Shown in pieces: positions 23,334-32,291 of a DNA stretch of 64,000 bases. The notes below the pieces were generated by a model. The model had not been told where the DNA came from and ran no database searches. It saw only the letters and a list, made by a program, of their open reading frames with translations. The DNA is from Paenibacillus ehimensis NBRC 15659 (GTDB lineage Bacteria; Bacillota; Bacilli; Paenibacillales; NBRC-103111): positions 1 to 64,000 of the forward strand of contig NZ_BILX01000002.1 in assembly GCF_004000785.1 (NCBI RefSeq), given 5' to 3'. Positions within the stretch are counted from its first letter, which is position 1, and the number at the start of each line of letters is the position of its first letter. The position numbers and the translations under genes are program-made.

Positions 23334-25049
23334 CTACGCCTCGACCAAAAGCGGCACGACTTTGCCCGCGTTCACATCGATCAGGCCCAGGTCGGTAATT
23401 TTGAGCGCCGGGCTGACTGGGAGCGAGTGCGTGCTGATCGACATGATCGGGTTGTAGTGCTTATACCCGAGCGACTCCATCGCTCTGCGCAGCTTCTCGA
23501 CTTCCTTCGCCGTCTCGTCGAGCGGCGCTTCGGTCAGGATGCCGCCGACAGGCAGCGGCAGGTGTGCCAGCACTTGGCCCGCTTCCACGACGCAAAAGCC
23601 GCCTTGGCTGCGGATCACCTCGTTAGCCGCCAGCGCCATATCGGCCGGGTTGTGCCCGACCACAAGCAGGTTGTGGTTGTCGTGCGAATACGTCGTCGCC
23701 ACCGCGCCGCGCTGAATCGTATCTCCGCCGATCAAGCCGTACGCCCGGTTCCCGTTCTTGCCGTACCGCTCGAACGTCGCGATAAGCGCGTACGGGCTTT
23801 CCTGCCAGCGCAGCTCGCCGTCCCGGATCTCGACCTCGCCCCGCACATCTTCCGTGAAGGTGGAGCCGTCCTTGACCAGCATCACGCGGCACGCATGCCG
23901 GCCGTCCGGCGCGCCGTGCGGGCGCACGGCAAAGTCCGCTTCTGCCAGCAGCGGCAGCTGCACGCTTTGGTAGTAGTGCGCCGGGAACGCGTGGCCGTTT
24001 TCCTTCGGAACATACGCCTCACGCACGTCGTACACCTTGCGCCCCTGCTTGTACACTTGGCCGATCGCGAGCTCCCGCAGGTCCGACAGCAGCACGAAGT
24101 CGGCAACTTTGCCCGGGGCAATCGCGCCCCGGTCGTGCATCCGCATCCGGCGTGCCGGGGTAAACGTCGCAGCGTAGATCGCCTTCTCCGGCGTCATGCC
24201 CATGCGGATCGCTTTGCGGACGATATGGTCCAGATGACCGCGCCGCTGGAACGAATCGGCCATCACGTCGTCGGTGACGAAGCAGAAGTGTTCGGAGACG
24301 TCGTTCTGGATCAAGTAGTTCATGACATCGTCCGTCATCGACTTTTCTTGAAGCTCGATGAACATGCCCGCACCGATGCGCGCTTCCATCCCTTCGATCG
24401 TCTGATGCGTGTGGTCCGAGTCGACCCCGGCATAGATGACCCGGTGCAGATCCAGATCGAGCAGCTTCGGAACATGCCCCTCAATGACGAGCTTCGGATA
24501 ATGCTTGCGGATGTGCGCCAGAATCCGGTTCGTTTTGCAATCCGGGTCCGTGATGACGTCGACGTAGTTCATGATCTCGCCGAGACAAATAATGTCTTCC
24601 GTCCGCAGCAGCTCGTCCATATCTTCGATCTCGATCGTGCCGCCGGTCGATTCCATCGACGTGGCCGGGACCGAGCTCGGAATCGCGTAGAACATGTCCG
24701 CCACGCAGTCGCGGCTCGCCTCAATCATCTGCTTCACGCCGCTCAGGCCGAAGACGTTCGCCATCTCATGCGGCTCGGGGACAATGGTCGTCACGCCGCT
24801 GCGGATCAGCCCGTACGAGAACGTCTCCGGGGTAACCATCGTGCTCTCGATATGCAGGTGAATGTCGACCAGACCGGGGATCATGTAGCGCCCTTGACCG
24901 TCCACGATCTCGCCGGCTTCGAACGTCTCCGTCCCGCGTCCGCCGATATACAGGAACGTTCCGTTCAAGACGGCGACATTGCCTTGAACGAACCTTTTAA
25001 AATAACTGTTGTAAACGTGTACCTTCTCGATCAGTAAATCCACTCGCAT
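23334..25049 (-). CDS. ade: Adenine deaminase
   Basis: Converts adenine to hypoxanthine and ammonia. The 571-residue product is of normal length and shows the amidohydrolase metal motif GLVDIHLHIESTMVTPE (~60-75), VPEPHEMANVFG, the second metal region VIEGHVPKL, and the C-terminal Ade domain with TYSHDNHNLLVVGHNPADMA and VGGILTEAPLDE. It is the last gene of an operon with a nucleoside hydrolase and an ABC importer, which fits conversion of imported adenosine to adenine and then hypoxanthine. It is 21 nt after the ATPase gene. Confidence 0.93.
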   Translation of the reverse strand: MRVDLLIEKVHVYNSYFKRFVQGNVAVLNGTFLYIGGRGTETFEAGEIVDGQGRYMIPGLVDIHLHIESTMVTPETFSYGLIRSGVTTIVPEPHEMANVFGLSGVKQMIEASRDCVADMFYAIPSSVPATSMESTGGTIEIEDMDELLRTEDIICLGEIMNYVDVITDPDCKTNRILAHIRKHYPKLVIEGHVPKLLDLDLHRVIYAGVDSDHTHQTIEGMEARIGAGMFIELQEKSMTDDVMNYLIQNDVSEHFCFVTDDVMADSFQRRGHLDHIVRKAIRMGMTPEKAIYAATFTPARRMRMHDRGAIAPGKVADFVLLSDLRELAIGQVYKQGRKVYDVREAYVPKENGHAFPAHYYQSVQLPLLAEADFAVRPHGAPDGRHACRVMLVKDGSTFTEDVRGEVEIRDGELRWQESPYALIATFERYGKNGNRAYGLIGGDTIQRGAVATTYSHDNHNLLVVGHNPADMALAANEVIRSQGGFCVVEAGQVLAHLPLPVGGILTEAPLDETAKEVEKLRRAMESLGYKHYNPIMSISTHSLPVSPALKITDLGLIDVNAGKVVPLLVEA

Positions 25050-25070
25050 GCTGCCGGTACCTCCAAGTCG

Positions 25071-26132
25071 TTAGTCTACCAGGACCAATCTGTCCGCAGG
25101 GAACAGCAAATGCACCATTTGCCCGCTGCTGTAGGGAACTTCCATTTCTTTATTGACCGTAAAATCCCCAAGGTCCGTCTCGACGACGTACTGGTAGCTT
25201 CTTCCCAAAAACGTGCTTACCTTGATGCTGCCCCGCACCCGGTTCGGTCCGTGACCGATCTCCTCTGCGGTGCCGAGCTGCATATCGTCGGGGCGAATCG
25301 CGCCCTTCCGGCTTGCGGCGCCTTCCGCGCCGGGCTGTCTGGCGGCGTGGAACGTGTAGCCCTTCACCTTCAGCTCGATGCCGTCGCCGGCTTCGCGGCG
25401 TTCCTCGAAAGCGATGAAGTTGTTGAAGCCGATAAACCGGGCGACGAATTCGGTTTTCGGGTATTTGTAGATCGTGGAAGGCCGGTCCAGCTGCTCAATG
25501 ACGCCTTTGTTCATGATCGCGACGCGGTCGGAGATGGAGAAGCACTCCTCCTGGTCGTGCGAGACGTACACGGTCGTAATGCCGAGCTCCTGCTGAATGC
25601 GGCGGATCTCGACGCGCATATTCACGCGAAGGTTCGCGTCCAGGTTGCTGAGCGGCTCGTCGAACAGCAGCAGATCCGGCTCGATGACGAGCGCTCGGGC
25701 GATGGCCACCCGCTGCTTCTGTCCGCCGGACAGCGCTTTGGGGAACCGCTGCTCGAAGCCCGCCAGGCTGACGACCTCCAGGATGCGCTGCACGCGCTGC
25801 TTGATCTCGGCTTCCGGCACCTTCCGCAGGCGGAGGCCGAAGGCGACGTTATCGTATACGGACAGATGCGGGAACAGCGCATAGCTCTGGAACACGAACC
25901 CGAAGTTCCGCTTGTTGACCGGCACTCGCGTGTAATCCTTGCCGTTCAGCATGAACTTGCCGTCTTTGGCTTCGAGGAAGCCGGCGATGAGCCGCAGCGT
26001 CGTCGTTTTGCCGCAGCCGCTCGGGCCGAGCAGGGAAATGAGCTGTCCCTTCTCGACCGTCAGGTTGAAGTTTTGCAGAATATATTGTTGATCATAGGCG
26101 ACCGACACATTTTCCAAGGATAGCAATGCCAT
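25071..26132 (-). CDS. ABC importer ATPase (PotA-like)
   Basis: A 353-residue ATPase of the spermidine/putrescine/iron-type importer class: Walker A LLGPSGCGKTTTLR (~35-48), Q-loop FVFQSYALFPHL, signature LSGGQKQRVAIAR, Walker B LLLFDEPLSNLD, switch His VYVSHDQEE. A TOBE domain occupies ~275-353. It energises the two permeases encoded just upstream. The operon pairs it with nucleoside hydrolase and adenine deaminase, so the cargo is more likely a purine nucleoside or base than a polyamine. Confidence 0.92.
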   Translation of the reverse strand: MALLSLENVSVAYDQQYILQNFNLTVEKGQLISLLGPSGCGKTTTLRLIAGFLEAKDGKFMLNGKDYTRVPVNKRNFGFVFQSYALFPHLSVYDNVAFGLRLRKVPEAEIKQRVQRILEVVSLAGFEQRFPKALSGGQKQRVAIARALVIEPDLLLFDEPLSNLDANLRVNMRVEIRRIQQELGITTVYVSHDQEECFSISDRVAIMNKGVIEQLDRPSTIYKYPKTEFVARFIGFNNFIAFEERREAGDGIELKVKGYTFHAARQPGAEGAASRKGAIRPDDMQLGTAEEIGHGPNRVRGSIKVSTFLGRSYQYVVETDLGDFTVNKEMEVPYSSGQMVHLLFPADRLVLVD

Positions 26133-26147
26133 GGGTACGAGCCTCCG

Positions 26148-26936
26148 TTATCGTTTGGTAAAGTAAGAAAGGCCCATCAGCCTCTCGATCAGGAACATGA
26201 ACACCGCCGTGAACAGCATCAGCAGCACGGAAATGGCGGCGATGGTCGGATCGAAATAATTTTCCACGTAGGTCAGCATCTGAATCGGCAGCGTGCTGAT
26301 GCCCGGGCCCGTCATAAAGACGGAGATGTCCACATTGTTGAACGACTCCAGAAAAGCGATCAGAATCGCCGCGATAATCCCCGACTTGATGTTCGGGAGG
26401 ACGACCTTGAAGAACGTCCCGAGCCGTCCGGCGCCGAGACTGAGCGCGGCCTCCTCGATGGCGAAGTCGAAGTTCGACAAGCTGGAGGCGATGACGCGAA
26501 TAATGAACGGAAGCATGATGACCGTATGGCCGACAAGCAGCGCCGTATAAATCGGCAGATGATACGTGACGATCAGGTATTTCAGCATCGTAAACCCGAG
26601 CACGATGCCCGGGATGAGCACGGGGGAAATAAAGAAGCCGTTCAGGGCGTCTTTCCCCTTGAAATCGAAGCGGCTAAGCGCATAGGCCGCAGGCACGCCG
26701 AGCAAGAGCGCGAACAGGTTGCCCAGAATCGAGACGACGATCGACGTTTTGAACGTAGTCATGAACATTTCCACTTCGAAAATTTTCTCGTACCACTTAA
26801 GCGAAAAGCCCTGCGGCGGAAATTTCAGCACGGTTCCCGGCTCGAACGAAGCGAAGGCGATAATGACCAGCGGACCGAGCAAAAAGATATAGACAAGCAG
26901 CGTAAACAGGCCGAGGCCCCGGTTGTTCTCCTTCAT
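26148..26936 (-). CDS. ABC importer permease (PotC-like)
   Basis: A 262-residue inner-membrane permease with six predicted helices and the EAA cytoplasmic loop (EEAALSLGAGRLGTFFKVVL, ~170-190) that contacts the ATPase. It is the type-I importer PotC class. It is 5 nt after the partner permease and 15 nt before the ATPase gene, so the three form one unit. Confidence 0.9.
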   Translation of the reverse strand: MKENNRGLGLFTLLVYIFLLGPLVIIAFASFEPGTVLKFPPQGFSLKWYEKIFEVEMFMTTFKTSIVVSILGNLFALLLGVPAAYALSRFDFKGKDALNGFFISPVLIPGIVLGFTMLKYLIVTYHLPIYTALLVGHTVIMLPFIIRVIASSLSNFDFAIEEAALSLGAGRLGTFFKVVLPNIKSGIIAAILIAFLESFNNVDISVFMTGPGISTLPIQMLTYVENYFDPTIAAISVLLMLFTAVFMFLIERLMGLSYFTKR

Positions 26937-26941
26937 CCCTT

Positions 26942-27763
26942 CTACCCCTTCGGATTTAAAGTGTTGGCCAGTTTGTTCATCAGGCTGATGACCACGAACG
27001 TAATCGCCATCATGATCGTGGCAATGACGGAGGCCGAATACCAGTCGTTCAGCGTGATCGCGTTCTGGTACAGGAACGTCGAGATGACGCGCTGCTTCCC
27101 TCCGAGCAGCGCCGGAGTCGTGTACGCGGTCAGGCTGCCGACGAAGACGAGAATGCTCCCGATAATGAGACCCGGCACGCTAAGCGGGATCACGACCTTG
27201 CGGAACGCGGTGAACCGGGACGCCCCAAGGCTCTCCGCCGCTTTGATCAGATCGGCATCGATGTTCTCCATGACACCGACAAGCGTAATAATGATCAGCG
27301 GCAAAAACAGGTGGATCAATCCGATCATCATCGCGGTCGGCGTATACAAAATATCGAGCGGCTCCTGAACGATCCCCAGCGCGAGCAGCGCCGTGTTGAG
27401 CAGCCCCTTCTTGCCGAGAACGATCATCCAGCTGAACGAGCGGACGACCGAGCTGGTGAGCAGCGGGAAGATGGCGAGCGCGAGCAGCACGCTCTTTTTC
27501 TTCAAGCTCTGCCGGGAAATATAGTAGGCGACCGGAAAGCCAAGCAGAATGCAGATCGCCGTCGTCACCAGACTGACCTGCAGCGTCGTCAGCAAAATTT
27601 TAAGAAAATACGGGTCCTTGAAGAAGTGCAGGTACCCGTCGAACGTCACCGTCCCTTTCTGGAAAAAGGTGGACCCGATCGTAATGAGGATCGGAGCCGC
27701 CATAAATACCGTCAGGAACAACAGTCCCGGCAGCAATAGCAAATACAGATACGATTTCTTCAT
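26942..27763 (-). CDS. ABC importer permease (PotB-like)
   Basis: A 273-residue permease with about six membrane helices and an EAA loop (KAAESLGASRFTAFRKVVIP, ~175-195). First of the two permease genes. It follows the nucleoside hydrolase by 30 nt. The heterodimer with the PotC-like protein forms the membrane channel. Confidence 0.9.
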   Translation of the reverse strand: MKKSYLYLLLLPGLLFLTVFMAAPILITIGSTFFQKGTVTFDGYLHFFKDPYFLKILLTTLQVSLVTTAICILLGFPVAYYISRQSLKKKSVLLALAIFPLLTSSVVRSFSWMIVLGKKGLLNTALLALGIVQEPLDILYTPTAMMIGLIHLFLPLIIITLVGVMENIDADLIKAAESLGASRFTAFRKVVIPLSVPGLIIGSILVFVGSLTAYTTPALLGGKQRVISTFLYQNAITLNDWYSASVIATIMMAITFVVISLMNKLANTLNPKG

Positions 27764-27793
27764 CGAACGGTTCTCCTGTTCCTGGAATGGGGG

Positions 27794-28726
27794 CTACCGG
27801 CTCAGCGTCTGAACGAACAGCCGGAGAAAAGCGTCGGCATCCACGTCAGTGCAGACCTGAACGTTCGGCTTCTGGCCGAGCCGGTTCTGAAAATCGCAGA
27901 CCGTCTGGCCGTCGCACAGCTCGCTGCGGGTTTCCACATCGACGTAATAGGGCTTCGTCGTGACCACCTCGCGGGCGAAGGCCACGCCGACGGCCAGCGG
28001 ATCGTGCAGCGCGCAGGCGCGGACGCCGTTGCGTTCGGAGTAGCGCTGCATGTAATCGGCCGTGCTATGCTTCACATAGCGGCCGATCGGCGTATCGCCA
28101 AGCGCGGCGATATGCTCGTCCCTGAGCAGCGCCCGCCGGGTCACATCCAGCCCGACGAGCGTCAAGGAAGGAAAGCCGGCGCGCAGCACGAGCTTGGCCG
28201 CTTCCGGATCGACGTACATGTTGTACTCCGCCGTCGGGGTCACGTTCCCGAAGCCCGCGACGACGCCGCCCATGACGACGACCTCTTTCACGTCGTGCAC
28301 AAGGCCGGGGTATTTCAGCAGCGCGAGCGCCAGATTGGTCAGCGGGGCCGTCATAATCAGCGTCACTTCGCCCGGATATTCGCGTACGCGGTCCACGATG
28401 TAGTCCGGCCCGAACCCCTCTGCCGCGCCTTGCCGGACTTCCATGTCCCGCAGCGCCCCGCCGAGGCCGTCCGCCCCGTGAATCCGGTGCTCGAAATAAT
28501 GGGGACGCAGCAAGGGCCGATCGGACCCGCGGACGACCGGAATGGCCGCTTCCGCGCCCAGCAGCTGCAGGATTTTGCAGGTGTTGGCCGTCGCCTGATC
28601 CAGCGATACGTTGCCGTTGACCGTCGTGATGCCGAGCACGTCGAACTGCCCGCTTTTAACGGCGAGCAGAATGCCTAACGCATCATCCACACCCGTATCG
28701 ACATCGAGGATTACTTTTCGTTTCAT
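27794..28726 (-). CDS. Ribonucleoside hydrolase (inosine-uridine preferring family)
   Basis: Hydrolyses the N-glycosidic bond of ribonucleosides to base and ribose. The 310-residue product has the calcium-binding DVDTGVDDA motif at the N-terminus (~8-16), GITTVNGNVSLDQATANTCK, HGADGLGG (~84-91), and NMYVDPEAAKLVLRAGFPS. The closing active-site segment CALHDPLAVGVA contains the conserved His-Asp. It lies between the solute-binding lipoprotein gene and the permeases. With adenine deaminase at the operon end it makes a salvage pathway. Purine versus pyrimidine preference cannot be read from sequence. Confidence 0.92.
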   Translation of the reverse strand: MKRKVILDVDTGVDDALGILLAVKSGQFDVLGITTVNGNVSLDQATANTCKILQLLGAEAAIPVVRGSDRPLLRPHYFEHRIHGADGLGGALRDMEVRQGAAEGFGPDYIVDRVREYPGEVTLIMTAPLTNLALALLKYPGLVHDVKEVVVMGGVVAGFGNVTPTAEYNMYVDPEAAKLVLRAGFPSLTLVGLDVTRRALLRDEHIAALGDTPIGRYVKHSTADYMQRYSERNGVRACALHDPLAVGVAFAREVVTTKPYYVDVETRSELCDGQTVCDFQNRLGQKPNVQVCTDVDADAFLRLFVQTLSR

Positions 28727-28819
28727 GCGCTCTTTCGCTCCTTTCCCTACTCCCGATATGAAAACAAGGGTACATGTCGGATCATATACCCTTGTCCAGC
28801 GTTTCGATTATGGCCGTGC

Positions 28820-29902
28820 TTATTGTGTAACCTCGCGGTTCCAGCGGTCGATCCAGCCCTTGAGGTTCTGGTTGACGAATTTCATATCCAGCTTGCGCAG
28901 CTTGTTCACCACGTCCGCGCCGTACGTAATGCCTTGCGCTTCCTCCGGCTTAAGCTGCAGCGTCGTGTTCACCGGCGAATCGATTTTGGACTTGGCCGAT
29001 TTCTCCTGCACTTCCTTGCTTAGGTGCCAGTTGATGAAATCTTCCGCCAGCTGCTTGTTTTTGCTCCCCTTCACGACGTTCACCGTGTTCATGATAGCGT
29101 ACGCGCCTTCCTGCGGCGTAACGAACTTCGTCTCCGGCACGGCGGCCTTCAAGTCCTTCACGTACATCTCCATGATCGGTCCGGCCGCGATTTCGCCTTG
29201 AGCGAACATGTTGACGAACTCCGACGTTTGACCGTAGTATTTCACGACGCTTTGATTCAGCGTCTTCAGCTTGGCGAACGCTTGATCCTCGTTGAACGTC
29301 GTGCTGCCGGCCGCAGTCGAAGCCGCATCCAGAATCATCGGGCCGCTCGTCGACGTAATGTTCGGCAGTGTCAGCTTCTTCGCCAGCTCGGGGCTCCACA
29401 GATCGTTCCACGATTTGATTTCCTTGCCCGCCGCTTTCGGGTTATACGCGATGCCGAATTGCCCGATCGTGTAGGCCGGACCGTAGTCCTCGCCAAGCGG
29501 CGCTTTGGCGATGTCGTAAATATCCTTCAGGTTCGTGAGGCGGCTGCGGTCAATCTTCTCGAACAGCCCCGCTTCGATGCCCTGCTGCGCGTAATAGTCC
29601 GAGAGGTAGATCAGATCGACGTTCGAGCTGCCCTGCTTCACCTTATTCAGGCGCTCGGCGTTGTTGCCGATTTCCAGCACGATCTTCACGTTATGCTCTT
29701 TCTCAAAGGGTGCGTATACTTCTTTCTTGAAGAAGTCTTCCGAGAAGCCCCAGGTAGAAATAACCAGCTTGGCCGGTTCCCCGCCGCCCGTTCCCGGCGC
29801 AGCGCCCTGCTCTTGGTTTCCTCCCGCTTGGCCGCATCCGGACAAAGCCAATCCAATCAGCGAAACGGAAAGCAAGCTGCGAATCATTCGTTTTTTCATC
29901 AT
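28820..29902 (-). CDS. Solute-binding lipoprotein of a PotD-like ABC importer
   Basis: About 360 residues with a lipoprotein signal (lipobox LALSGC near residue 23-28 of the 363-residue frame), then a PotD/Fbp-type periplasmic-binding fold: LVISTWGFSEDFFKKEVYAP, DLIYLSDYYAQQ, FGIAYNPKAAGKEIKSWNDL, VNVVKGSKNKQLAEDFINW. Two ATGs are close; the one at 29902 is better spaced behind GGAGG than that at 29911. First gene of the six-gene purine operon. PotD-like binding proteins usually take polyamines, so the purine cargo is inferred from the neighbours. Confidence 0.88.
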   Translation of the reverse strand: MMKKRMIRSLLSVSLIGLALSGCGQAGGNQEQGAAPGTGGGEPAKLVISTWGFSEDFFKKEVYAPFEKEHNVKIVLEIGNNAERLNKVKQGSSNVDLIYLSDYYAQQGIEAGLFEKIDRSRLTNLKDIYDIAKAPLGEDYGPAYTIGQFGIAYNPKAAGKEIKSWNDLWSPELAKKLTLPNITSTSGPMILDAASTAAGSTTFNEDQAFAKLKTLNQSVVKYYGQTSEFVNMFAQGEIAAGPIMEMYVKDLKAAVPETKFVTPQEGAYAIMNTVNVVKGSKNKQLAEDFINWHLSKEVQEKSAKSKIDSPVNTTLQLKPEEAQGITYGADVVNKLRKLDMKFVNQNLKGWIDRWNREVTQ

Positions 29903-30019
29903 TGTCTTCATCCTCCAGTTGGAAACATCCCAGTATCCATGATTTAAGATTTGTAGAAACGTTTAGCGGTATACTCTCATCGGCATCGGTTCTTCTTGCA
30001 GTTTATTTAAAAAAGAAAA

Positions 30020-30068
30020 AGCGCCCTTAAATAGAAATAAATCTTCTACGTAAGAGCGCTTTTTCTTC
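30020..30068. terminator. Bidirectional terminator upstream of the purine operon
   Basis: Stem with AAAAAGCGC and GCGCTTTTT arms and an AT-rich loop, T-rich on both strands. It most likely ends the minus-strand DUF2294-like gene that stops at 30147. Confidence 0.65.
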
Positions 30069-30146
30069 GTAAACAAAGATAAGGCGGCATCTATGGCCAT
30101 GCATGCGGTCCGCTCGATGATAGATCAACGGCGCGGCTCCGGCCTG

Positions 30147-30494
30147 TTATTTCGGTTCGTTCAGAATCACATTCGTAATCGCCCACTGCGTCGCCGGGTC
30201 GTAATCCCTCAGCAGCGCTTCGATCTCAAGCCCGAACTCCTGCTCCAGCTTCTCCCGCAGCTTCTTCTTATAGATCGAAGACATGTAAAAATCGACCTCG
30301 TGCTTCAGCGTAGGCGCCTCGCCTTCCAGCGCATCCGAGCGCGGCGAACGGCGGTGCTTGGCATAGTACGTGATGATCCGGTCGTCGATTGTCACCCGCA
30401 GCAGCGTCGTTCCGAATCCGAACAAGCTCTTCGCGATTTCGTTATACAGGTGGCACAGCTTCTTTTTATTTTCGTTAGAGTCGATCAAGGGCAT
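30147..30494 (-). CDS. DUF2294-like protein
   Basis: A 115-residue soluble protein that resembles the DUF2294 family: KKLCHLYNEIAKSLFGFGTT at the N-terminus, ITYYAKHRRSPRSDALEGEA in the middle, and FGLEIEALLRDYDPATQWAITN at the end. The family is widespread in Bacillota and has no firmly established role; weak links to sodium or bicarbonate-related genes have been suggested. It stands alone, with a terminator 80-120 nt downstream. The 277 nt upstream (30495-30771) show no gene. Confidence 0.7.
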   Translation of the reverse strand: MPLIDSNENKKKLCHLYNEIAKSLFGFGTTLLRVTIDDRIITYYAKHRRSPRSDALEGEAPTLKHEVDFYMSSIYKKKLREKLEQEFGLEIEALLRDYDPATQWAITNVILNEPK

Positions 30495-30771
30495 TCGTTC
30501 ACCTTCAAGAGCAACCGGCTTTTTGTGATGCGACGTAGTTTAATAATACATAAGAATTTACGATTCTGCAAGCGATTGTTCGGATTTTTTGCCGGTAAAA
30601 ACGATTTGAAATGCCTTTAATTAGAAAAAAATAGTCATTTTCCGAATAAGAGATTCGCCAGAATTCATAATAAGCCGCCATATCAACAAATAATGATGTT
30701 TTACACTCCATCGGCGCACGTTACGACAAGGTTTGCCGCAAAAGATGCGAACAAGAGCCGAGTGCAATACA

Positions 30772-31158
30772 TCATTTTTCATTGTTTCTATTAAGGTAAA
30801 TAACAAGAAAATTAACTATCGACATGATCATTACTACAATAAACATAATGAAGGAAACAGGATCGCCACCGATTGCAAGTTCATCCGAAAGAATCCCTAT
30901 TTGATACGTCATAAAAGCGGATACTACTAAACAAATAAAGGAGATACTCGAAATGGCCGCTTCATTAATTGGCTTACATTGTTTTTTCCGGGATACAGCC
31001 ACTATCCATGAAACGGCTTGAATCATAATAAAGAAAATATATAGGGGTCTAAAATTAGTAAAGATACTACCATCGTCCAAAGCTATTCTCCCCTCCCGTT
31101 TGTAATGATTGTTAATCCAATAGAACTTCCCCTTAAAAGAGAAGTCCCATCGTATCAT
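30772..31158 (-). CDS. Hypothetical three-span membrane protein
   Basis: A 128-residue membrane protein with helices near ~38-56 (PLYIFFIMIQAVSWIVAV), ~68-88 (ISSISFICLVVSAFMTYQI) and ~100-122 (PVSFIMFIVVMIMSIVNFLV). The family is not recognised. AT-rich codon use differs from its GC-richer neighbours. No convincing RBS is visible upstream of the first ATG, so the start is uncertain. The 250 nt upstream (31159-31408) appear non-coding. Confidence 0.5.
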   Translation of the reverse strand: MIRWDFSFKGKFYWINNHYKREGRIALDDGSIFTNFRPLYIFFIMIQAVSWIVAVSRKKQCKPINEAAISSISFICLVVSAFMTYQIGILSDELAIGGDPVSFIMFIVVMIMSIVNFLVIYLNRNNEK

Positions 31159-31408
31159 ATATTATGGCATAGGGAGGGTACAATCGGCGAATAGATCTGG
31201 TCTACTTGATTCCAAATTCGCTTTGTTCGAAGAATGGGAGGAGTTGCCGTGGCATCTTTCTCGAAGCAGCCCAAATTTCTCCCTTTCTACAAGAGAAAAA
31301 GCGCCGCGAGCCCTATGGCCAGGATTCGTGACGCTTGCTGCGGCGGGAGCAGCTCCCTGCACGGCATGGCAGTCCCGTAATCAGCGGGACTCCGCCCGCC
31401 CGTCTCCG

Positions 31409-32188
31409 CTAGTAAGACTTGACCTTCAGTTGGTCCAGACTTTTGAATTCGTAGCCCTGTTGCCGGGCAGCGTCGATGATTCGCCCGAGCGCGTCCGCGT
31501 TGTCCTTGGATACCGCGTGCAGCAGGATGACGGCTCCGGGATGAAGCTGGGCCATGACTTGGTTGTAGGCGTAGTCTGCCCCCTTTTGCGCCCTCGTGTC
31601 CCAGTCCTTGTACGCGACCGACCAGAACACGCTCGTATACCCGAGCTCCTTGCTGACGGCCAGGCTGCGGTCGTTGAAGGTGCCCCGCGGCGGTCGCAGG
31701 TAGGTCATCGTCTGCCGGCCGGTAATTTGCGCCGCGTCCGCCTTGACCTTCTCCAGCTCGTCCTTGATTTTGTCGCTCGAAATCTGGGTCATGTCGGGAT
31801 GGCTCCAGGAATGGTTGCCGATCAGGTGGCCTTCGGCCGCCATGCGCCGCAGCAGCTCCGGCTGATCCTTGATATAATGCCCGGTAACGAAGAAAATCGC
31901 GGGAACCTTCTTTTCCTTCAATACGTCGAGTATGCGGGCGGTATACCCGTTCTCGTAGCCGTTATCGAAGGTCAGATACAGCTCCTTCTGCGTCGTATCT
32001 CCGAGAAAAATAGCCCCGTGCTTCTCCACAAGGGGCTTGAAGCCTTCTTCGTCGATGGAGGGGCGGCTGCCGTTCTTGCTCTTCTTGAATCCGAAATGAT
32101 AAGCGCCATCCCCTGCGGTAGCCGCATGGAACGGAACGGCCGCCAGCAAACCGGCTAGCAGCAGGGTGGCGAGTGCGATACGTTTCAA
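31409..32188 (-). CDS. pdaA: Peptidoglycan N-acetylmuramic acid deacetylase PdaA
   Basis: PdaA removes the acetyl group from muramic acid so that muramic-delta-lactam can form in the spore cortex, which is needed for germination. The 259-residue protein has a signal peptide (1-25) and a NodB deacetylase domain. Motifs: YLTFDNGYENGYT, the PdaA-specific form of the catalytic D-D motif (N in place of the second D); HSWSHPDM with the metal His pair; YLRPPRGTFND; and HPGAVILLHAVSKDN. Length matches B. subtilis PdaA (~263). RBS AAGGAGTG. Sporulation-specific (sigma-G) promoter elements were looked for and not convincingly found. Confidence 0.9.
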   Translation of the reverse strand: MKRIALATLLLAGLLAAVPFHAATAGDGAYHFGFKKSKNGSRPSIDEEGFKPLVEKHGAIFLGDTTQKELYLTFDNGYENGYTARILDVLKEKKVPAIFFVTGHYIKDQPELLRRMAAEGHLIGNHSWSHPDMTQISSDKIKDELEKVKADAAQITGRQTMTYLRPPRGTFNDRSLAVSKELGYTSVFWSVAYKDWDTRAQKGADYAYNQVMAQLHPGAVILLHAVSKDNADALGRIIDAARQQGYEFKSLDQLKVKSY

Positions 32189-32291
32189 GGGGTGGATTCA
32201 CTCCTTCTTCTTTTTGTCAGCTTAGGAGTCAGTATCCCTCGTCCCTCGAAAAATATGTGTGCAAGCGGCCGCATGCTGCAGATTCGGCGGA

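Noticed and set aside
23253-25037. 594-codon plus-strand open frame
   Set aside because: Antisense to adenine deaminase, whose motifs are complete on the minus strand.
29930-29960. Catabolite-repression (cre) site upstream of the purine operon
   Set aside because: The sequence around AAACGTTTAG matches the cre consensus at too few positions, especially at the right end.
29912-30146. Purine riboswitch in front of the purine salvage operon
   Set aside because: The conserved purine-aptamer blocks and loop-loop sequences were looked for on the minus strand and are absent.
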